The position numbers and the translations under genes were made by a program. Of a stretch of 64,000 bases of DNA, positions 1 to 9,559 are shown in pieces. Below the pieces are notes generated by a model. The model ran no database searches. It was not told where the DNA came from and was given only the letters and a program-made list of their open reading frames with translations. The DNA comes from Humulus lupulus (Eukaryota > Streptophyta > Magnoliopsida > Rosales > Cannabaceae), in the NCBI RefSeq assembly GCF_963169125.1, contig NC_084798.1, positions 99,155,970 to 99,219,969 of the forward strand, read 5' to 3'. Every line of letters begins with the position of its first letter. The first letter of the stretch is position 1.

Positions 1-60
1 TAGGAAGTTTTTGGCATTCACACTAGCTTTGTCCAAGTGTATGTTGTTTAGGTGTAATAT
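1..60. other. left flank of Chr-A LTR
   Basis: Sixty bases of unassigned sequence lie before the TGTAACGCCC terminus of the Chr-A 3' LTR. I see no gene or repeat in them. Because the 5' end of Chr-A is lost, the target-site duplication cannot be checked here. Confidence 0.5.
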
Positions 61-523
61 TGTAACGCCCTAATTTCTTATAATGTTATCGAGAACACAG
101 TGTTGAATCGTAAACATAAATTTGGCTCTTTTATTTAAGAAAATACCATAAAGCAAAAGGATCCCATGTTTTTACAATATAAATAAGGTTTTTAACAAAA
201 TTAACAAAGCAACATTCGAATTTAAAGAAATAAAAATACTTGAAAGAAAATACTTCATAATCAAAATCGTAGGCCCTTGATCATTCCAACAGCTACATGG
301 TCCTCACGAATACATCACTAAGCTATTTAGGTCTCACTCGCCACCGGCCATTCTAACATCAATTATCTGCACAATAATATCATAAGGAGTGAGCTTCTAA
401 GTCCAGTAAGGAAAATACAAACAACAGTCATATAAACATATAATCATAACAAATATATCATAAATTCATGCAAAAGTTCATTACATAATCATACAAGATC
501 ATAATATATCCTAGGTCATAGGT
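61..523 (-). repeat. Chr-A 3' LTR, segment distal to pol
   Basis: The segment starts TGTAACGCCC on the plus strand, which is the TG...CA end of a minus-strand LTR, and it contains the GGATCCCA motif shared with the other chromoviral LTRs here. Tat-A interrupts it at 523/524, and it resumes at 12082. The two pieces plus the hAT-like insert sum to about 2.58 kb. Confidence 0.75.
519..523. repeat. Tat-A target-site duplication, left
   Basis: TAGGT directly precedes the TGTTGACC terminus of the left LTR and matches TAGGT at 12077-12081 after the right LTR. A perfect 5-bp duplication is the usual Ty3/gypsy integration footprint and fixes both element ends. Confidence 0.95.
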
Positions 524-1112
524 TGTTGACCCTGAATTTGGCCAACTGACACGGAGTCAAATTTGCTTGATGTGGACAAACACGTTGGAAAGAATATGAT
601 GACGAAATAATAAAGAACACAAGAGTTTATAATGGTTCAGCCCCAGAATCTGGTAATAACCTACGTCCACTCGAATTGTTATTGATATAGAATTCAAAGG
701 AGTGATCAAAGAACTAGGGTTCAATGAGTTTCACCAACCTCTGAAGAACAATACAATATGTCAAATAGAATCACTCTAGTCTCAAATAATTCGAAGGCTA
801 AAAGTCTCTTCCTTGAGCTATCTTTCTCTATTTATAGGCTCAAGGAGGATTACATTAATTTGTTACAGATATTCTTTCCTAAATAATTGGATACTCAGGA
901 AATCATAGGAGTCAATTTCAGGATTGACTAAGATCTTTATAAAAATATCATGAGACACGCGGAACCTGCGACCATACTGGTCGCAGGTGAACTTCGACTG
1001 CCTTTTGCTTATAATATCTCTTATGGTCGATACCCTAGCAGAATTCCACCAAGTGTCAACCACGTGTCCGGAAATCACCTGCCACGTCATCCGTGTTTTT
1101 TTTTTTATAACA
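524..1112 (-). repeat. Tat-A 3' LTR
   Basis: This 589-bp LTR starts TGTTGACC and ends ATAACA on the plus strand. It matches the copy at 11486-12076 almost throughout, and the end next to the internal region has a run of T. It includes a minus-strand TATA-like box at 829-836 and a strong hairpin at 964-988. Confidence 0.95.
964..988. repeat. LTR hairpin, Tat-A 3' copy
   Basis: The arms ACCTGCGACCA and TGGTCGCAGGT form a perfect 11-bp inverted repeat around the loop TAC. The same hairpin is at 11926-11950 in the other LTR with no change, although nearby bases have diverged. Confidence 0.85.
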
Positions 1113-1126
1113 TTTGCCCCCCAAGT
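1113..1126 (-). promoter_or_regulatory. Tat-A polypurine tract
   Basis: On the minus strand the sequence immediately before the 3' LTR is purine-rich, with a run of six G ending GGGGGGCAAA. It abuts the TGTTAT LTR start exactly, as expected for the plus-strand primer of a retroelement. Confidence 0.85.
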
Positions 1127-1322
1127 TTATTTAGGAAACGACCCTTCGGTTACCCCACTATACCTGTCAGAACACTTCATGCAATCTTGGAAAAAGCAAC
1201 CTACCCTTGTCTAATCACGGCTTTTCGCTTCCCAAGTAACGTTTCGACAGCTATCACCCTTCCCCATACTTCGAAAAAGGGGAAGCTGATGATTACTTCC
1301 TTTTAATGCTTACGGACAAAAA

Positions 1323-1330
1323 TATATATA
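1323..1330 (+). promoter_or_regulatory. candidate TATA box of the Tat-A antisense gene
   Basis: TATATATA lies on the plus strand about 170 bp before the first proposed donor site (1502) of the antisense spliced gene and about 210 bp inside the 3' LTR border. The position suits a core promoter giving a short untranslated first exon. Assignment is from position and sequence only. Confidence 0.45.
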
Positions 1331-1957
1331 GCCTCTTTGAAGTCTCCTTTTTCTTTTTACACAAGCCATCACTCTTTCAAGAAACCCTAACACCAGAGCT
1401 CCTGTTTCCCTCTTAAGACCGTCCTTCGACGTTTCAAGATTCAGCCCGTGAGCCCCTTTTACGCCCGGAAAATCTCTCAAATCTCCACGCTCTTCATTTT
1501 GGTAAGTTTCTGGACTCTTACGCTTTATATTTTTGCCGTGCATGCTTCTATAGATCGACTGTTGGGCTCATTCGTTTCTGGGATGAAATGCATGTCAGTA
1601 GGGGGTTTAATAATTGATACTGAATGTTGTGCGATATTTCTCTGTTACTAAGGAGTTACGAGTTAGTTTGATAGTTAAGATCATGGCCTTAAGACGTAAA
1701 ACCGAAGTGAAAATTCGATTTTCATGCTAGCTGAAAAACTAGGTTTTTCCTGCCCTAAAAGGAGTTGAAAAAGCTTTTTTTTTTAAAAAAACTTTTTGCT
1801 TTCACTTTTGATCTGTTTCACAAACTGTTCGCGTGAAAAAATTTAGTTTTTTGTTAGAATGCTACTGTATAAAAGCTTAACTTTTATACTCGACCAGCGT
1901 TATTCTAAAAAACTTTCAAAATTCTTCATCCTCACCTCCCCATTCTTCTGTTTGCAG

Positions 1958-2792
1958 ACTTTAATGCCAGATTTGTGGGGAGGTGAACGGCCCATCGACG
2001 ACGATCTTCTTGCCCAGCTGCTCGAAGGCGAAGAACAACCGATCGACCGAGTTCACGAGATTCCATTTTCACGATCTTCTTCTAGACCTCGTCCATCATC
2101 ACCTCAAATGGCCCGCTCTAAGTCCTTAGGCAAGAAAAGACCTAACTCCGAAAACAGTCCAAACTCTCCTGCCCAGCCTGATTCACAGGCTAGGGTTCCC
2201 TCGACCAGTGGTCGAGAAAATGCCGCCCCAGACCCTCGTATCCAAGTCAGGGCCCGCCCTCGGCATCAAAACCTTCCTGATGTCGAGTGGTATCTCTCCC
2301 CCACCAGCCAAGTGACTCCTCAGATGCTTGCCAATTATCGCAGGAAGTATCATCTTACAGGAGTTAATCTTACCATCCCGGCTGCTGACCAAAGAGCTAA
2401 CCTTCCCGGGGGTGCCTATAGCGCTTGGTCCAGATATCACATAGAGGCGGGGGCTATCCTCCCTCTACATCCTTTCTATCAGGGGGTGGCCAACTATTTT
2501 GGTGTCGCCCCCTTTCAAATTACTCCAAATGGATACAGAATGTTGGCCACACTCTATATCTTGTATAAACTTAAAAAATGGCCAGAACCTACCCCTTATG
2601 AGGTCAATTTCCTGTTCGACCTTAAGTCCAACCCTCAACAATACGGGACGGGCTTCTTCCATCTCTGTCACCAGGAAAGTAGCTGAACTTTCCTGAGTGA
2701 CACTACCCATATTTCCAATGTAGGGCAATACAGTAGGGAGTACTTCCTCACGCCGGATATGACTACGAACAACCTTGCCTTCGCTCGCGGAG
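1958..2792 (+). pseudogene. exon 2 of the antisense gene: PF04195-like core
   Basis: This exon opens after a TTTGCAG acceptor (1951-1957) and closes at a GTAAAT donor (2793). Reading continues in the same frame through one TGA (2684-2686) to residues ...LTPDM...NLAFARG before the donor. This indicates one nonsense mutation in a once longer exon rather than a natural end. The TGA makes the uninterrupted run from 1964 241 residues. Confidence 0.75.
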
Positions 2793-4536
2793 GTAAATGC
2801 CTTTTTCACTGGTCGCTACTTTTCCTTAATAAATTCTCTTGAAACTTTCTAAAGTATACCATGCCTTTCAGGACCATGGTTACGTCCGAACCCAACACCA
2901 GACATGGTGTTGAGGTCCAACGCACTGGCCAGGATGGCAGACGCAAAAAAAAGCGTCAAGTCCCTGGTTACTGATGAAAATCTGAGGCTATCTGGCCTCC
3001 TGGCTCCTTGCCATGAAACAAGAGGACCTGTTGTAGCAGATGCCATGGCCGAGGGGGATCCTGAGCAGCAACCCCCGGCGTCCCTTCAGCAGAGAGGCCT
3101 TCTGCGCCCCAAGGCAAGGGGAAACAAAAGGCAACAGAGTCTGTCATAGACCTGGATGAATCCTCAGATGAAAATGGTATTGTTATTTTGCTTTTAAATA
3201 GCTTGCCAATTCCCTGTCACTTGTTTGACGGGGACGGCAATTTTACGTATACTCCAAATCTAGGGCCAGACTTCTTCGTGCCAGATAGTGAGTGTATGAC
3301 TAATAGAGTCAGTAGTATAGCGACCAGTAGTTGTAGCTCGGGTATTAAACTTTGTGACCTCTTTTCTGTTTTACCAAGAATTTTCATCCGCCTTTATCTT
3401 ATCATCTGCATATTTTTCTTTGTACGCAGAGATGGCCACTCCCAACGTTTTCGATTTGTACCAGGCTGAAGAGGAGGTAGAAGTCCCCCTGGTTCGACGA
3501 AAGACATCTGGGAGGCATAATGGCGAATCGAGCCAAGGACCTTCGACCAAGAAGGGTCAAACAGAAGATCCTTCAAAGGATGCGCCAACTGGGCAAGCTT
3601 CTACTCAGCCTTCTGCTCCTGCTGAGAAGGAAGCTGCCCCTGCTGCTAACCCTCCGCCTGCAGCCCGAAGGGGGCACACTCCGCAAGCAGAACTTCCCGG
3701 GGAAAAGCTCTCGAACCGCTCCCTGCGATCAGCTAAGGATCGCCTTGCTCATATCTTGAAGCATGACCATTGCAGGGAGGCAATGACTGAAGCTGAGGGC
3801 ATGGGGGTTGACTAGATCCTCAACATGGCTCTTAACGAAATGGGTAGCGTAAGTACTTTTCCCCTTGAATTTTACTTCTCCTTTTCATAGTATAGTCAAA
3901 CTTTTATTTCCCTAACTACAGGCCATGCTGACAGTAATTGCCGCTCGCACCCGTGCCCTTGCCACCATCGATCAAGCTCGGGCCAAGGCCGTCGAGGAGT
4001 TCCAGGTGAGAGCCATCGAGGAGCTTCAGGCTGCAGAAGCCAGGTACGCTGGGGAGTTGGAGGTGGTTACTCAGCAGAAGGATGCTGCGGTGGCAAAGCT
4101 GGCAGAGGCTGAGTCTTCTAAGGCAGCTATGAAGAAGTAGAGGGATGAATACCAGGATTCTAGCCAAACCCAATATCGTGAAGTAAAGAGGCTCAAGGAG
4201 GAGCTCCTAGATAAGGACAAGGCCATAGTTGTTCTTGAGAGCCAAGTGGAGCAGCTGAAGCTCACCAATGCCAAAGATCTGGAAAGGTATAAGAATGCGA
4301 CGCTTCGATGTTTCTACAACTTTTGGAAACACAACCGGGGTGCCAACTTTAACTACCTTCTAGAGGATGCCAGAAACGCTGAGCTGGCCCGCTGTACTGT
4401 TCGATTGGCTGCAGAAGAAGAAAGAGCAAGGATCCCCGCTTCCCCAAGCATCCAGTCGGCCGCTGACGCAGAGGAGGGAGGAGCTGTTGAGAATGCGGCC
4501 AATCAGACTGCTGAGCAAGACCCTCCTGCTCCTTGA
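1964..4536 (+). pseudogene. antisense spliced gene of Tat-A (putative gypsy-type transposon domain, PF04195-like)
   Basis: I read five exons on the plus strand, opposite to gag-pol. Exon 1 is non-coding and ends at 1501 (GTAAGT donor). The others are 1958-2792, 2872-3176, 3430-3848 and 3922-4536. All introns are GT...AG and the joins keep phase: E plus MATPNVFDLYQ across the third intron, NEMGS plus AMLTVIAARTRA across the fourth. The start is ATG 1964, just after the acceptor. The product would be about 720 residues: a low-complexity N-terminus, then a domain with GAILPLHPFYQGVANYFG and ITPNGYRMLATLYIL typical of the 'putative gypsy type transposon' family, a Pro/Ala-rich linker, and a long Ala/Glu-rich coiled coil ending near FYNFWKHN. 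It is broken by TGA 2684-2686, TAG 3813-3815, TAG 4138-4140 and a frameshift near 3120-3135. The function of this family is unknown. The family call is from recalled motif similarity. Confidence 0.8.
3922..4536 (+). pseudogene. exon 5 of the antisense gene: coiled-coil C-terminus
   Basis: The exon starts after a CTAACTACAG acceptor. It encodes an Ala/Glu/Lys-rich helix of roughly 120 residues with heptad character, then a conserved-looking segment containing FYNFWKHNRGANFNYL and an acidic tail ending at TGA 4534-4536. A single TAG (4138-4140) interrupts the coiled coil. The frame is otherwise open across it. Confidence 0.7.
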
Positions 4537-4569
4537 ACTTATTTCTCTCTTTTCTATTTTTCTTCGATT

Positions 4570-5231
4570 ACACGACCCACGGGTCGTGTTGTAAAGACAA
4601 TTTTTACATATATTTAAATTTGCTGCATGGGCAGCAAACTTTCCTTTTACTTTGAGCAATTACATCCAAGCAGTACTGCTTGCGGTGTAAAAGAATGCCA
4701 TTTGATATTATAATATTTTTATCTATTATAACATCTGTTCGCATGACCGGACTTAGCATAGTACTTTGGTTTGATTCAACAAAATATAAATTTTGAAAAA
4801 TACTCTAAGTACCGTAGCATGCTTTCACTTATTTTGTTCATGTGTTTACATACCTCTTGGTATGCTTTGCTATCAATGTATCTTATATTCCCCCCAAGTG
4901 ATCGAGGAGCTTTAGGTCCTTGGTCACTTGCCTTGACCACGACCTGTGCGAACATTACTGCTCGATAGTAAACATAACACTTATAATACAGCAAAACAAC
5001 ACATGTAATGAATAAATACTTGTAAAAATAAATTTACAAAGGTTGGCAAGAATGAGTGGCTGCGCACAGTCCCTTATAATCTCGTATTAAAAATGGACTA
5101 ATCATGTCTTTACGAGTGATCTTAGAAAAGATCTTACACTTATAAGCGATTAGCCATACAACGTGGCTAACCCTTTTTCAAAACTTGTAAAAAGTAAAAA
5201 TTAATACAAGCCAGTCATTTAAAAATGACTG
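4570..5231. repeat. hairpin cluster between antisense-gene stop and integrase stop
   Basis: Within about 660 bp of otherwise non-coding sequence I find several short inverted repeats. They are 4570-4589 (ACACGACCC/GGGTCGTGT), 4619-4638 (TTTGCTGC/GCAGCAAA), 4667-4682 (CAAGCAGTACTGCTTG), 4921-4939 (TGGTCA/TGACCA), 5118-5133 (GATCTT/AAGATC), 5150-5170 (TTAGCCA/TGGCTAA) and 5212-5231 (CAGTCATTT/AAATGACTG). The two genes converge on this gap, so the hairpins could lie in the 3' untranslated regions of both. The role is not known. Confidence 0.7.
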
Positions 5232-5232
5232 T

Positions 5233-6687
5233 TTATTGGTAGTACTTGCGCAGGTGTTCACCGTTCCAATAGCGTGGAACGAGATCTCCATTTAAGCGTG
5301 CAAGTTTGTAGGTGCCCGGATGAAGGACTTTTTCAATCTAGTAAGGTCCTTCCCAGTTTGGTCTGAGCACTCCAGCAGTGGGGTCGCGGGTATTCAAGAA
5401 AACTCAGCGTAGCACTAGGTCGCCGACATTGAATTTCCTTTCTTTCACCTTTGAGTTAAAATACTGGGCGACCTTTTGCTGGTACGCAGCAACTCGGAGT
5501 TGGGCTCGTTCTCGTATTTCTTCAATTGAGTCTAGGGACTCCATCATTAGTTGGCTATTCTGGCTCTGGTCGTATGTAATGCGTCGATGTGAGGGGGGAT
5601 CTAACTCGACAGGTAACATAGCTTCATATCCGTATGCTAAGGAAAACAGGGTATGACCTGTCAGTGTTCGATGAGAAGTTCTATACGACCAAAGGACTTC
5701 GGGCAATTGTTCTGGCCATGCTCCTTTAGTGTCTTCAAGCCTTTTCTTCAGGGTGTCCTTAAGCGTTTTATTCACTGCTTCGACCTGCCCATTTGCTTGT
5801 GGATGTGCAACTGAAGAAAAACTCTTAATAATCTCGTGCCTTTCGCAGAAGTTTGTGAATAAGTCACTGTCAAACTGGGTTCCGTTGTCTGAGACAATCT
5901 TTTGAGGCAAACCATATCGGCAAACAATGTTCTTGATGACAAAGTCAAGAACTTTCTTGGTCGTTATGGTAGCGAGTGGCTCAGCTTCGGCCCATTTGGT
6001 GAAGAAGTCGACTGCTACGACTGCGTACTTCATTCCGCCTTTTCCCGTTGGCAGGGATCCAATTAAGTCTATACCCCATACTGCGAAAGGCCATGGACTC
6101 TGCATCTGCTTTAACTCGTTTGGAGCTGCGCGTGGGATTTTGGAAAATCTCTGACACTTATCGCACTTTCGCACAAACTCCATTGAATCTTCGTTCATAG
6201 TTGGCCAAAAATAACCCTGCCTTAGAATCTTTTTCGCCAAACTTTGCCCCCCAACATGATCCCCACAGAAGCCTTCATGTACTTCCCTCATCAGCTCCTT
6301 AGCTTTCTCTGGTGTAATACATCTGAGCAGTGGCATGGAATATCCTCTTCGGTACAGAACACCATCGACTAGTATATATCTAGCAGCCTGCCTTTGAAGA
6401 GTTCTGGCTTTGTTCCTATTTGTTGGTAGTACTCCATTTGTAAGATACTCTAAGTAAGGCGCCATCCATGTGTCTTTTATCCGGATTTCCATGTTGGCTT
6501 CATTTGCTCGTATGCTCGGATCGCTCAATCTTTCTACTGGCACAATATTCAAAGTGTCAGCATCTTTCGCGCTGGCGAGTTTGGCTAAGGCATCTGCATT
6601 CGAATTCTGATCCCGAGGTATTTGCTGGAGGGTATACTTCTTGAACTGGGCCAATAGATCTTTAGTTTTGTTCAAGTAGGCCACCAT
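5233..6687 (-). pseudogene. Tat-A integrase with tail of second RNase H
   Basis: The N-terminal part (6687 to about 6570) finishes the plant-type RNase H, including the catalytic Asp in NADALAKLA. Next comes the HHCC zinc domain (HEGFCGDHVGG ... CDKCQ). The core follows with the D,D-35-E triad: D in WGIDLIG, D in IVSDNGTQF, E in GQVEAVNKT. The C-terminal GPY-type segment ends WNGEHLRKYYQ at TAA 5233-5235. The core is open from 6687 to 5404. A TGA at 5401-5403 and one further stop interrupt the tail. Integrase joins element DNA to the host. Catalytic residues look intact but the tail is broken. Confidence 0.9.
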
Positions 6688-7853
6688 TTCAGGCCTCGTG
6701 CTTGATATCCCCCTAGAACTTGATTCACTACCAGCTGTGAATCACTGTAAATATCCAGCACCTTTATACTCATTTCTTTAGCCAATCTTAATCCAGCGAG
6801 GAGTGCTTCGTATTCGGCTTCATTATTTGACGACGTGAAGTCGAACCTAATGGCACAGTGAAATCGATGCCCTTCTGGCGTTATCAAGATCACCCCTGCT
6901 CCTGCGTGAGATTCGTTGGACGACCCATCTGTGAATAACTTCCACGAAGGAGCTTCATCTTGAGGCTCAGGCGCACTAGGCTTTTCGCACTGCTCGTTGT
7001 CTAGGAGTTCGGTGAACTTTTCAATAAGATCAGCCAAGACTTGTCCCTTTACTGCTACTCGCGGTGAATATGTAATATCGAACTGCCCAAGTTCAACTGC
7101 CCATTTTAATAAACGCCTAGCCGCTTCCGATTTTTGGAGGACTTGCCGAAGGGGCTGATCAGTTAAAACTGTAATAGGATGGGCTTGGAAGTAAGGACAT
7201 AGCTTCCTTGAGGCCAAGATTAAACAATATGCTAACCTCTCAATGGGAGGATACCTTAGTTCTGCTCCGATTAGCCTCTTGCTTACATAGTAAACCGCTT
7301 TTTGTACGCCTTCTTCCTCTCGTACTAGTACCGCACTAGCAGCAACTTCAGTGATCGCCAGGTATATGGACAAAGTTTCTCCTTCGATAGGCTTTGATAA
7401 AATAGGAGGTTGTGCCATATGGGCTTTTAAGGCCTGAAAAGCTTGCTCGCAGTCTCCTGTCCATTCAAACTTCTTGTTGCCCCTAAGTAGATTGAAGAAA
7501 GGGACACATTTATCCGTTGACTTGGAAATAAATCTACTTAGGGCCGCAATTCTCCCAGTTAAACTTTGTACATCCTTGATCTTCTCTGGCGATTTCATGT
7601 CAATCAGGGCTTTTATCTTGTCGGGGTTGGCCTCGATTCCTCTTGAATTAACAATGAACCCCAAAAATTTCCCTGACCCAACTCCGAAGGAACATTTGAG
7701 AGGATTTAGTTTCATCTGATACTTGTTCAACACATCGAAACACTCTTGTAAATCCTTCACATGTCCTTCTGCTTTTTTCGACTTTACCAGCATGTCGTCC
7801 ACGTACACCTCCATGTTTACGCCGATCAACTCTTTGAACATGTGGTTAACCAA
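6672..7853 (-). pseudogene. Tat-A reverse transcriptase C-half, degenerate RNase H and second RNase H
   Basis: This is an open run of 393 codons. It contains the polymerase YVDD box (VYVDDMLVKS), the thumb, then a first RNase H in which the usual catalytic Asp of the 'DAS' motif is replaced (SIYLAITEVAAS). A second, plant/archaeal-type RNase H follows with D in LFTDGSS, E in NNEAEYEAL and D in IYSDSQL. The fourth Asp (NADALA) is in the next frame, because a frameshift near 6680 separates it. The loss of the first active site fits Tat elements, where the second domain is thought to take over. The run cannot start properly because of the breaks upstream. Confidence 0.9.
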
Positions 7854-8330
7854 TCACTGGTAAGTAAGTCGCACCTGCGTTTTTCAGTCTGAAGGGCATT
7901 ACTCTATAACAGTATAATCCCATATCGGTCCGAAAGCTGGTGTGATCCTCGTCGGGGGGATGCATGCTAATCTGATTGTAGCCTGAGTATGCATCCATGA
8001 ATGAGAGGATCTCGTGTCCTGCAGTAGCATCGACCAACTGATCAATCCTTGGGAGTGGGAAGCAATCCTCCGGGCAGGCTTTATTGAGGTCTGTAAAGTC
8101 CACACAGTGCTGGATTAGAGATCCACAATGGATAAAACGCCACCCTGATGAACCTATTCTCCTTTAATCTTTCAACTTCTTCTTTTAAGGCTCTCGACCG
8201 ATCCTTATCGAGCAACCTTCTTTTCTGTTGCACGGGTGGAAAACTCTTGCCTATGTTCAAGACATGGCTGATAACTGCAGGATCTATCCCAGCCATGTCT
8301 TTGTGCGACCAGGCAAAGACTTCCTAGTTT
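7854..8330 (-). pseudogene. Tat-A reverse transcriptase N-half, broken
   Basis: Polymerase motifs DLNKACPED, PLPRIDQLVD, SFMDAYSGYNQI and YCYRVMPF are visible in two frames. Three lesions are evident: a TAG (8324-8326) before FAWSHKDMAG, a deletion of about 34 bp near 8110 that removes the segment between WISNP and the Asp-containing motif, and a 4-bp TTAC duplication near 7862 that shifts frame just before the primer-grip region. The equivalent region of Tat-B (38133-38735) keeps the segment lost here. Confidence 0.9.
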
Positions 8331-8481
8331 TTTTGCAAAAACTCCACCAGTGCATGCTTCGTGGTTGGTTCTAAATTTTTCCCGACCTTCACGACTCTGG
8401 TCGGTTCTTTTTCGTCAATTTGGACCTCTTACAGGTCCTCGACGGGTCCAACATTTTCCTCAAAATCCCCAAAGCGAGGAT

Positions 8482-9498
8482 CTAAATCTCTATCCTCACT
8501 TTGGGCAACACCCTATTTGGTGACTTCATCACCGGATTGGTCTTGTGTATCAATTGCCATCTGCAACCTATCTGGGGGAGTGCTCTTTGTCGTTCCCTTC
8601 TTCGCCTTCGTGACTGAGGCATTGAGCACTCCCTGGCCTCCCTCTGGTTTCCCAACACGCGTCCTACCCCTACGTCTATCATGAATTTCATGGCTAAGTG
8701 CCACATAGAGGTGACGGCCCGTAGATCAACCAGTATAGGCCTCCCAATGACGGCATTGTACGCCGAAGGACAATCGACTACTATGAAAGTAGCGAGTAAT
8801 GTCCTGGTAGCAGGCGCTGTACCTGCTGTCACTGATAGTCTGATTGACCCTGCTGCGGCGAGTCCCTCACCAGAGAAGCCGTATATTGTTTGGTTGCAGA
8901 GCTCCAGGTCCTTAATGGACAACTTCATGTGTTCCAGCGAAGACTTATACAGGATGTTCACGGAACTTCCTATATCAACTAGCACTCTCTTCACCATCAT
9001 GTTGGCCATTTGGATATCTACGACCAGCGGATCGGAATGTGGGAACCGGACATGTTGGGCATCACTATCAGAGAAGGTTATTTCGCCCTCCTCTGACCGA
9101 GCCTTTTTTGGCGCGCAGTCATCCACAGTCATCATCTCGATGTCCTGGTCGTGTCGCAGAGTCCAAGCATATCGTTCTCTGGCCTTTCTGCTGTTTCCCG
9201 CGAGGTGCGGGCCTCCACAGATGGTTAACAATGTGCCAGTTACAGGGTCAGGCTGCAAAGGTGGCGAGCGTTGGTGTGTGGGCGCTTGCTCGTTGCCACC
9301 TGGAGCTTCTCGTTGGGAATTTCCCGAGGCCCGTAAATATCTCCTCAAGTGTCCTTGTCTAATAAGGAACTCGATCTCATCCTTTAGCTGGTTGCATTTA
9401 TTGGTATCATGTCCGTAGTCGTTATGATAACGACAGAACTTGGTAGTGTCTCTTCTCGAAATATCCTTTAGAATGGGAGAAGGTTTCTTATAAGGCAC
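8482..9498 (-). CDS. Tat-A gag zinc knuckle and aspartic protease, open 338 codons
   Basis: The reading frame holds a zinc-knuckle-like CRYHNDYGHDTNKC near its start and a retropepsin-like region with VLVDIGSSVNILY. The usual D[TSG]GSS motif appears as D-I-G-S-S: the catalytic Asp is present but the next residue is unusual, which may reduce or abolish activity. Later segments (YGFSGEGL, YNAVIGRPIL) match the protease flap and C-terminal loop of plant gypsy elements. The protease would cut the Gag-Pol polyprotein in the particle. The first ATG of the open stretch is probably not a natural start, since the sequence continues from gag. Confidence 0.85.
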   Translation of the reverse strand: MPYKKPSPILKDISRRDTTKFCRYHNDYGHDTNKCNQLKDEIEFLIRQGHLRRYLRASGNSQREAPGGNEQAPTHQRSPPLQPDPVTGTLLTICGGPHLAGNSRKARERYAWTLRHDQDIEMMTVDDCAPKKARSEEGEITFSDSDAQHVRFPHSDPLVVDIQMANMMVKRVLVDIGSSVNILYKSSLEHMKLSIKDLELCNQTIYGFSGEGLAAAGSIRLSVTAGTAPATRTLLATFIVVDCPSAYNAVIGRPILVDLRAVTSMWHLAMKFMIDVGVGRVLGNQREARECSMPQSRRRRRERQRALPQIGCRWQLIHKTNPVMKSPNRVLPKVRIEI

Positions 9499-9559
9499 AC
9501 TGGAACTCGTGGCCTGATAAACCTCTCCCCGAGACTCAATAAGAGCAGTATAGTTAGTG

